Part shown: positions 58,420-64,000 of the stretch, in pieces | Position numbering within the stretch: position 1 is the first letter of the stretch | Layout of the letters: every line of letters begins with the position of its first letter | DNA from: Toxonevra muliebris | Lineage: Eukaryota; Arthropoda; Insecta; Diptera; Pallopteridae | Assembly: GCA_963691655.1 (NCBI GenBank) | Contig: OY829328.1 | Span: forward strand, 5,298,204-5,362,203 | Length of the DNA stretch: 64,000 nt | Direction: 5' to 3' | The notes under the pieces: model-generated | Told to the model about the DNA's origin: nothing | The model's input: only the letters and a program-made list of their open reading frames with translations | The model's database searches: none | Program-made: the position numbers and the translations under genes

Positions 58420-61400
58420 TGACTCAATTTTCAATATTCTCAATTTTAATTTTTCATAACGATTTTCCTTTTACTAAATTAATTAAATTTTTTCTTTCAT
58501 TATGTTTCATCGATGTTGTATTTTTGTTTTGTTTGTTCTTTTCTTAAATTTTAGTTAATTTCGCCTGCTATACGCTTGAAACCTGGTGAATCCAGTGATA
58601 GTGGCTTTTGCTCATCGCCAGCTTTAACCACACAGGTTTATAATTTATTTACTTAATTTTCTTTAAGCTATTATTTTCTTTTTAACTTTTAAGAATTTAA
58701 CATTAACAAATTAATAGCTTTTAAACTATGCACTAGACTGTTATGTAGAATATTGCTATATTTGTATTATTACTCTGTTATCAGGCTTCTACTGCCACTA
58801 GCCAAACACATGCCGTCTCTACATGGCCACCACATTCCCAAGATGTTGTTACACTACCGCCCACTGCCGATCGTCCACATACTATTTCTACTGCATATGA
58901 AAAAGGTCATCAACGTCCACCCCTTACAGTTTATACGTTCCAAAATCCAGAAACTATACTAGAAGGTGGTTCCAATAATGGTTCAAATGGTGGTGGTGTT
59001 TCCGGTAATGGTAGTAGTGGTGGTGTTGGTGGTGGTAGCGTTTCGGGACAAAATACACCATCTACACAAAAGTCACCAGCTGGTGCTTTGAGTCGTCCAC
59101 CATTGCCAGTGGTAGGTATTTGTAATTAAACTTAAAAATAGTATCTTTCAGTATGTGTATTTGTTTTTCGATTTAAATTCAAATTTTGTTTTATAATTAC
59201 AATTTTTAAAAACGTTCAGAAGCCAACGCGTGTGGTAAGTTTAGGTTTTTGTTTAATAGTTAAAATCCATTCCCCCTCATCATTTATAAACTCCAGTAAA
59301 TATCGATTCACTTTATTATCATGTGCTACAATTTCCTTTTAAATGTCATCAAATGCACTTTGTCATCAATTCACTCAACGATTTTAAATATACTTATGAC
59401 TATTTAATTCATTTACATACGAGTCTTAAAATTTTAAAACTTGTAGTCATGCATATCTATGTAACGGGTGGGTCGAAGACTGTGTTGGGGTCTGGGATCA
59501 CTGGTCTAGATTCGAATTTTGAAAATCTCCGGGAAGATTGTAGAAGGAAAAACAGAAAAAAAACATCTTCGCTCCTACAACCAAATACATCTGAACAATT
59601 TGTACGTACCAAGGTATGCTGTGGAAAGCGCACATGACAGAAATTTAGGGTCTAAAAAAAAGAAACTTTGAGAATTTCTTTGAAAAATTGTTTAATCGAT
59701 TACGGAAGATACAAGAAAAGGAATTTTCGCGCCTCGGACCAAATAAGAAAATATCCTAGTATATTCTAAGAAGAAATCAGTGCTAGTGAAAAAGTATGAA
59801 ATAAGCATTTTGTAAATTGCTCTAATTTTTAGAAATTATCACGCTGACTGGAGTATTATAAAGAGAGGACTTAATAGGTCGCAATATATTAATCTTATTC
59901 AATTACGCATCATCTTTCTCTAAAGTTCTCTAACTTCATACACATTTATTGTTTATAAAATATTCCTTCAAAATTTATTTCTAAGGAATATTGATAATCT
60001 CTATTCATTCATTCTCGATTTTCTTTTCAGCGCTGCTCCTCCTTGGAACGTCCACTTTCAGCCAATAATAATCGCAATGGTAACAATTTGATGCAACGCC
60101 AATGTCCATCACCGATTCCGGCTCACATAACGAAGGGTAAGTTTGATGCTTCTTGCTGAATATTGCACCAATTTTGGCTCCTCTAATTTGCTCAAAAGCT
60201 TTATTGCTTTATCCCAGCGAAGACAAAAAGGATACTACTAATTTTCCCGATTTTTGTGTTCTTTCTTTCCTTTTTTTCCACGTTTCTTGTCATATTTTTT
60301 ATATAACTTTTATCGCATGCTTAAATGTTCAATTAAAAAATAAAAATAAATCAAAATCACGAGCAGAGCTATCAGCGCATCACTCCCACGCTCAGCAGCA
60401 GCCGCAACTACATCAGCAACAGCAGCAGCAACCATCGCCACACCAACAAATTCAATCCCCGCCCACTTATGTTAATATGTCCGAATTAGCCAATATGGCG
60501 GCCTTGAAAATTAGTAACCAACAACAGCAGCAACAAAGTTCACAACTACCAATGTTGCAACAACAACACTCCATTGATTCAATATCATCACAACACTCAA
60601 ATGATTCGTTTGCATCTAATACACAGCAGCAACAACAGAATCATTCTGTCTCTACACCCAACACCACAAACACAAATACACCACGTTCCCATTCCATTTC
60701 CTCGTCGACATCCTCAAATACACCATCGTTACATTCGCATCCATCTATCGAGTCAGCAACAGTTGCTACATCCCTAATCGGTCAAACACCGCCCACAACA
60801 TCCAGTGGCAGCTCAACGCCACAAAATCACTATTCACCCCTTCTAACCAATTCACCATCCTCAACTGCGGCTGGCACTCCGAGCGGTGCAAGCATCACAA
60901 GCGGCGGCATGTCATCTGCTGGAGGCGCTAGCGGTAGCGGTTTCATCTATAATATTAGCTCTCCAACACCTCCACAGAGTGCCAGCACACCTCTCTCTCA
61001 TGCAAGTGATGTTTTAAAAATAACCGAACTAGATGGTAGCAACAATGGAATGCAATCGAATAATGAAAATTTCAGCGCAACCACTACCAACAATACACCC
61101 ACCGCTGCATCTAATACTGCATCCTCCGAATTCTCAAATACAAATGAAACCAATCCCAATTTTGCTACTGTCACCGATACAGATTCGCCCACCATTGTTG
61201 AGAATGATGAACGTTCGCGTGCGTCCGTTTTACAAAAGGCTTCAATGTTTGAGAAACAAGCGGCAGCAGCCGCAGCTGGAACTACTTCTTCTTCTAGCAA
61301 TAATACACCACCACCAACGTCTTCAGCTGTTGTGCGCACATCAGCAAATGTTGATGCGGGTATTTATGGTACGCGTCGTTCAGAAGATATATATCGTAGT

Positions 61401-64000
61401 GGTAATCAACAACAACATCAACCACCTCAACCACAAGTTGAGCAACAGGATGTTGGTAAGTATCTCGCACACATAATTAATCTCATATATTTCGCATTAT
61501 GCTAATCATGTCTATCTATATATTTTATAATCAAACAGAAATGTTTGCGAAGAAAAATAAATTATCACGAAAATTTAGCAGACAAAATCTCAGTATTTTG
61601 GATCTGTTCAAAAACAGTCACGAAGTTTCCGCATTCAAATTAGTCCAAGTTTTAATACGTTTTTGCCTTAATATGGAGATTTTGTCATGCTGATTTCACG
61701 TCTGTCCAAACGTTTTTCTATAAAAAAAAAACCAAATCAAAGTTTTTAATAAACAATTTATTTATCGATTGCACCCTGTGTTCCCTTTTCAATTGTCATC
61801 TTTTGTTTCTGACATAATCCAAATTCGAATTTCGAAATTTTTTAATTAAACTTTTTGGATTTTAATTTTGTTTTCAAATTGTTATTTTTTAATTTTAATA
61901 AACATACACGCCCTTAAAAATTGTTATCTACAAACCTAATTTTTTTAAATTATTGAATTTTGGTTTTGATTATTTTCAAACAAAATTAACCAATTTTAAT
62001 TTCTTTGTTTTTTGTTTTCCTTCTCTTTCTTTTTTAATTCCACAACAAATTGTTTTTTGTGATCCCACACCCAAAAAATAAAACCAAAACTTTCAACAAC
62101 AACAACAACAATATTTTCGAAACAACTACTATAAAATTGCAACTACATTACAACAAAAATTCAATCTTCACTACATAAAATTTTTGCACTTTTCCAATAT
62201 TTCTCAAAAAAACAAAACAACAACAATTGTAAATGAATTTGCCACATCCTTTAATTACATACACACGCACAAACACTCAAACGTACACATACACACACAC
62301 ACATGTAAATATTTTTGCAATACCAACAACAAAACAACAACCTTTTTTTAGATAAGAGTTTCGAAGATTCCATACAAGAATTAAATAATTTAATTGGCGA
62401 ATTAGACTCATTCCAACGTGAAATTGATGCGGGCAAGCAGCAGCAGCAGCAGCAGCACACAAAACAAACTAGCAGCAGCAACAGCATTGACCCATTTCCC
62501 ACCAACCTCGGTGGCGGGGGCCCCGACATCGGAAATGCGTGTGATTACATTGAAACAACAACAACGACTAAAATAATCTCCTCCTCCTCTAATTGTGATG
62601 CTTTAGATAAAGCTAAAGCAGCAGTAGCAACAGCAATAACAACAACAATAATATGCCAGCAACAACAACAACATTCGCAGCCACAGCAATATTGCACAAG
62701 CAACAGTTATCAAACAATTTCTGACATATCCGACACTACGTCCGATGAAATCGCTGCCGACACACGCTCGTTGACTAGTCTCAATTATCACAATAACAAC
62801 GAGAGCAGCAGCAATTGCAGCAACAATATTAAGCAAAATTGCAACTACAATAGTGACTCGGAGCTGAGTCGTTTCTATGTGAGTGACACTAGTTCACTGA
62901 CAGGTGGCATCGGCAGGGGCGTAGGGGATGTAGTCGGTGATGGGTATGAGAATCCTACATTTGCGCATTTCGTTGCGTCGTCGTCGGCGTCGTCGATTGC
63001 CGGAGGTGGTGTTGATGATTCGCTTATCGGTGGCGGCGATGATAGTCGTTCATTGCAGGCATCAGTCGCCGCTGATAGCATATCGCATACATCAGAAACA
63101 TTATCGATGTCACAGCAGCAGTACGGCTATATCGATAATGGCAGCGATGGCGGAAGTGCGGTCGTTGTCATTTACGATCATCAAATACCGATGACACCGG
63201 ACGTGGATTACGTGAAACAGAATTCTGAAATAGTGGTGTTACGCACAAAAGATCCACAGCAGCAACAGTTGCAGCACCAGCAAGAGATGCGTGAGTTGAA
63301 GCAGTTGCCAGCGGATCTAGGTTGTGGGGAATCATTAACTGCAAGTGGCAGCTCAGCGCAACAACATACAGCAACAGTGGCGCCAGCGAAACAGCGACTC
63401 TCCTCCTTCCGTGCATCGAGTGAACAGCAATTGCAGTTAATCGGTGGAGGCGGTCAGCACCAACATCGTCATGAAAAAGGTATGCAACAAAAATCACATC
63501 AACAACCAAACGCTTTAAAAACGCTGTCCCAAGTTGAGAATGTAGAAGCGGCGGCAGCAGCTGGAGCTAAAATAACAGCAACAGCAAACGCACAACAACA
63601 ACACAACGATACCATACTACGCCGAAAACAACTACCACCTAAACCAAGTTTGAGTGTATTTAATGGTAATGCTGCTACTGCAGCTGCATTAGCAGCAGAA
63701 AACATGAAAAATAACAGGAAAAACAGCAACATGCTGTTAACTAAAAGTCAACAGCAACTACCGCCACAGCAAGTAGTATCAGCAAAAACTGATTTTAAAG
63801 CAGATTTAGATGCAAAAATACGCAAACAAAAACTAAAATTGCTACAGCAAGAGCAACAATTACAACAGCAACAACAACAACCACCTAAACAGCCACAATC
63901 GTATTCCACTACTACTTCCACACTCACCACCACCACCACAACCACCATCAACAATAATAGTAACAATTGTAATAGCAACAACAATAGTAAACGTTCATGT
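44535..64000 (+). CDS. mim: Missing-in-metastasis (MTSS1) I-BAR protein, partial gene
   Basis: Adaptor that binds and bends PI(4,5)P2 membranes with its IMD/I-BAR domain and links them to actin; it acts at the cell cortex in protrusions, endocytosis and cilia in animals. Eleven coding exons seen: 44535-44596, 49999-50072, 55720-55838, 55910-56245, 56321-56575, 58555-58635, 58785-59111, 59220-59234, 60031-60136, 60367-61455, 62352 to beyond 64000. All junctions are GT/AG and in frame. IMD motifs: SPLWEDFVAKASKLHACLR, YLDAFQKIADAATNSRG, IGTALTRVCMRHKAVE, LDK-type IDKDHAKEYKRCR, KKRSNDTLRLQKKARKG, VEERMRYCTFVGMLQPVVKEE; then SRKSSVCSISSMNSS and ESSDSGFCSSPA, both conserved with vertebrate MTSS1. 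Missing: about 25 N-terminal residues (upstream exon) and the C-terminal WH2 domain (beyond the window). No damage seen. Confidence 0.95.
44842..44861. repeat. (CA)n microsatellite
   Basis: Ten CA units in the first large mim intron. Confidence 0.9.
44862..47041. other. mim intron, no gene supported
   Basis: A 96-codon plus frame at 45249-45539 starts with a hydrophobic MVLFAIAVAVLSPVNIVI stretch and overlaps an AATAAA at its end; no homology or promoter, so unsupported. Other frames at 45.7-46.6 kb are T-run artefacts. Confidence 0.45.
47042..47215. repeat. Minisatellite, 48-bp period, about 3.5 degenerate units
   Basis: The block GACTAGCGATTTCAGTCCGA recurs as GAACTTGCGAATTTGGTTCGA and GAGCTAGCGACTATTTGATCCGA in part, anchored by CTAGCG/CTTGCG/CTAGCG at 47090, 47138 and 47186, exactly 48 bp apart; a weaker unit precedes them. 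GC-rich relative to the intron. It stands about 130 bp left of the DD37E copy 2. Confidence 0.75.
47344..48617 (+). mobile_element. DD37E Tc1/mariner element, copy 2
   Basis: 1274 bp, flanked by TA at 47342-47343 and 48618-48619. Ends AGGAGTGAGATTGAAA and its complement at the right. Lies in a mim intron in the same orientation as mim. It lacks the 1.05-kb insert of copy 1, which fixes the ancestral junction. Confidence 0.92.
47493..48484 (+). pseudogene. DD37E transposase pseudogene, copy 2
   Basis: Starts MSEEKEVRLKIIKNF. An early frameshift separates it from LAKELKVCRQTVSNVIKQFQ (HTH). The first catalytic block is intact (MDDETYVLTASGS, 47922 onward) but a further frameshift follows; then CLKKILLPFIREHNVSIYFW, DLVSCHYCKKALEWYQSNN and PPNCPELRPVERY, with TGA where copy 1 has the Trp codon of ERYW (about 48318). 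D-to-E spacing 37 residues. Confidence 0.87.
48640..49760 (+). pseudogene. Third, diverged DD37E-type transposase relic
   Basis: Abuts copy 2. Recognisable pieces: YGPSKLCTITVLKNKFGN, TKSMSVRDLAKQVRVSASMI (HTH), VECVVVDDESYVKM (first Asp), then WPSLAAAYFARSTLNLLETN and TPNAPEFGPIEKYWAIVKRN. The second catalytic Asp and the SCHY motif are replaced (S and AAAY), and several stops intervene. The S-to-E distance is still 37 residues. Clearly a different subfamily from copies 1 and 2. No terminal repeats found. Confidence 0.8.
49999..50072 (+). CDS. mim: mim exon: IMD helix 1-2
   Basis: 74 nt between atttgcag and gtaagt, reading AAIQAITAYLDAFQKIADAA then TNSRG (phase 2 to 1). FLDAFQKVADMATNTRG is the MTSS1 counterpart. 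Confidence 0.95.
50073..51699. other. mim intron, simple sequence
   Basis: GTTGTTGCTGCTGCT-type runs at 50850-50950. No gene. A 64-codon plus frame at 51500-51694 is antisense to the mariner relic that follows and unsupported. Confidence 0.5.
51700..52020 (-). pseudogene. Mariner transposase N-terminal relic
   Basis: Minus-strand pieces FSILYGLRHNLKPAEIFNKC, then HMEKVYHRL and WFRRFQTEHFSVEDESRKV match the mariner N-terminal pattern (LYEF..G..A.EAARNI...YG....... WFRRFRSGDFSLEDEPRSGRP). Three or more stops and frameshifts; no DDE region and no ends visible. A fossil fragment. Confidence 0.65.
52021..53184. other. mim intron, AT-rich, nothing seen
   Basis: No coding signal, repeat or element recognised. 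Confidence 0.6.
53189..53638. mobile_element. Third TTAA-flanked MITE
   Basis: TTAA at 53185-53188 and 53639-53642 bound ends CCCTCTAGTTCGCAA and TTGAGAATTAGAGTG; 12 of 15 bases pair as inverted repeats. 450 bp, non-coding. Terminal TTAACCCTCTAG is a common piggyBac-like opening. Confidence 0.68.
53643..55719. other. mim intron, no gene
   Basis: A GC-richer patch at 54010-54480 has CTGTTGCTGCTGC and AGCAGCAGC runs and several overlapping frames on both strands (for example 54117-54410 minus), all without splice or homology support. Confidence 0.5.
55720..55838 (+). CDS. mim: mim exon: IMD helix 2
   Basis: 119 nt after tttttcag, reading ASKEIGTALTRVCMRHKAVE and ending TAIMDCLVQPLQ at gtaaaa (phase 1 to 0). 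Highly conserved with MTSS1. Confidence 0.96.
55910..56245 (+). CDS. mim: mim exon: IMD helices 3-4
   Basis: 112 codons, DKLEDWKRTVATIDKDHAKE through SELEHLQ. The short preceding intron is 71 nt. Contains the basic KKRSNDTLRLQKKARKG surface that contacts phosphoinositides in the family. Confidence 0.97.
56321..56575 (+). CDS. mim: mim exon: IMD end and Ser-rich linker
   Basis: 85 codons, EAMQSISIVTKDPDVLPQAS to PRSLSQ, phase 0 at both sides. GSRKSSVCSISSMNSSGSS matches the conserved phospho-rich linker of MTSS1. Confidence 0.95.
56576..58554. other. mim intron, no gene
   Basis: Contains a weak direct repeat: ACTTTTtGTGcACACTTtAGTGTTcA near 56770 and ACTTTTcGTGtATACTTcAGTGTTaA near 58125. 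Poly-T at about 58397-58420. Confidence 0.5.
58555..58635 (+). CDS. mim: mim exon: SDSGF box
   Basis: 27 codons, LISPAIRLKPGESSDSGFCS then SPALTTQ, between ttttag and gtttat. Equivalent to the VRLSSVSSHDSGF segment in MTSS1. Length a multiple of three, so it could be skipped without a frameshift. Confidence 0.92.
58785..59111 (+). CDS. mim: mim exon: Pro/Thr then Gly-rich linker
   Basis: 109 codons, ASTATSQTHAVSTWPPHSQD to LSRPPLPV, symmetric phase 0. The middle is a Gly/Ser/Asn-rich run; RPPLPV is a possible SH3 ligand core. Confidence 0.9.
59220..59234 (+). CDS. mim: mim 15-nt microexon (KPTRV)
   Basis: Exactly five codons, AAG CCA ACG CGT GTG, between cgttcag and gtaagt. It joins PPLPV to RCSSLERP in frame, giving PPLPVKPTRVRCSSLERP, which extends a proline-rich/basic SH3-type ligand. 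Symmetric phase 0, so inclusion is optional. The acceptor tract is weak (tttttaaaaacgttcag), as is common for regulated microexons. Confidence 0.75.
59235..60030. other. mim intron with an unassigned ORF-like patch
   Basis: The patch 59460-59770 is less AT-rich and reads ILREDCRRKNRKKTSS-like basic sequence with stops; possibly a gag/ORF1 relic, not identified. Confidence 0.35.
60031..60136 (+). CDS. mim: mim exon: CSSLERP motif
   Basis: 106 nt after tcttttcag, reading RCSSLERPLSANNNRNGNNL then MQRQCPSPIPAHITK plus one base. RxxSLERP is a conserved phosphorylation-type motif in MIM proteins. Confidence 0.92.
60367..61455 (+). CDS. mim: mim large Q/S/T-rich exon
   Basis: About 362 codons from ELSAHHSHAQQQ to QQDVG. 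Disordered, with poly-Gln, Ser/Thr-rich and Gly-rich tracts and a short conserved-looking VLQKASMFEKQAAAAAA. Acceptor lies in GAGCAG|AGCTA: an alternative AG three bases upstream would add one Ala. The open frame continues upstream to 60153 only because intron sequence lacks stops. Confidence 0.88.
61456..62351. other. mim intron, simple sequence
   Basis: AT-rich then CAACAACAA and (AC)n tracts before the acceptor at 62351. No gene. Confidence 0.6.
62352..64000 (+). CDS. mim: mim giant 3' exon, runs off the window
   Basis: Acceptor tttttttag then DKSFEDSIQELNNLIGELDS, a predicted helix; 549 full codons without a stop to 64000. Contains (CAG)6, poly-Asn/Thr tracts, TISDISDTTSDEI, SRFYVSDTSS, a GYENPTF motif (62942-62962), PQQQQLQHQQ and RRKQLPPKPSLSVF, an SH3-ligand type sequence. 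Plus-strand frames in the other two phases and antisense frames here are shadows. Confidence 0.9.

Noticed and set aside
62251..63984. Several minus-strand frames of 60-113 codons opposite the mim 3' exon
   Set aside because: Shadows of CAG/CAA-rich coding repeats (poly-Leu, poly-Cys, poly-Val).
1..64000. CRISPR arrays, bacterial operons, riboswitches or origins
   Set aside because: Spliceosomal introns and animal genes throughout; no regularly spaced identical repeats with unique spacers.

Overview
The window is AT-rich, repeat-laden nuclear DNA from a higher fly (cyclorrhaphan Diptera). Evidence: short GT/AG introns with clean consensus sites, a DEG/ENaC (pickpocket) channel gene, a tRNA-Lys(CUU), a Missing-in-metastasis (mim/MTSS1) orthologue with Drosophila-style Gln/Ser/Asn-rich exons, and fly-type transposons (maT/DD37D and DD37E Tc1/mariner copies, an RNase H-bearing LINE, a tRNA-derived SINE, hAT-type and TTAA-flanked short elements). 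Species cannot be fixed from the sequence. From memory, mim, a ppk gene and tRNA-Lys2 genes lie near each other in Drosophila 42E, so this may be a syntenic block expanded by transposons; that is an inference.

Layout. 0-8 kb: a pyrimidine-rich repeat, one isolated possible exon, a complete SINE with a 14-bp target duplication, a complete six-exon ppk gene on the minus strand (6164 to 4178), an intact tRNA-Lys and a decayed tRNA-Lys copy. 8-16.5 kb: one possible minus-strand exon in otherwise empty AT-rich DNA, then a 5'-truncated LINE (minus). 20-29 kb: a dead maT element; a three-level nest (TTAA element > DD37E transposon > 1.05-kb anonymous insert holding a perfect 22-bp hairpin); another TTAA element; a LINE 3' fragment. 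30-38 kb: an apparently perfect 774-bp tandem duplication, a likely minus-strand first coding exon, and an old tandem repeat split by a 294-bp hAT-type MITE. 41-42 kb: a 506-bp element with 14-bp inverted ends, an 8-bp target duplication and an internal 83-codon ORF.

44.5-64 kb: the mim orthologue, plus strand, eleven visible coding exons. The exons at 44535-56575 encode nearly all of the I-BAR (IMD) domain, which binds and curves phosphoinositide membranes. Later exons encode the conserved Ser-rich linker, a 15-nt microexon, a 362-codon Q/S/T-rich exon with a NAGNAG acceptor, and a giant exon still open at the window edge. The first coding exon and the C-terminal WH2 actin-binding end are not visible. 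The large IMD introns host a second DD37E copy, a third diverged DD37E relic, a mariner relic, a 48-bp minisatellite and a TTAA element.

The host genes do not form one pathway: ppk is a membrane cation channel, mim a membrane-actin adaptor. Most of the window is a transposon record, and the least explained items are the anonymous 1.05-kb insert, the 506-bp hAT-like element with its ORF, and the orphan exons at 1.1, 8.6 and 35.7 kb.
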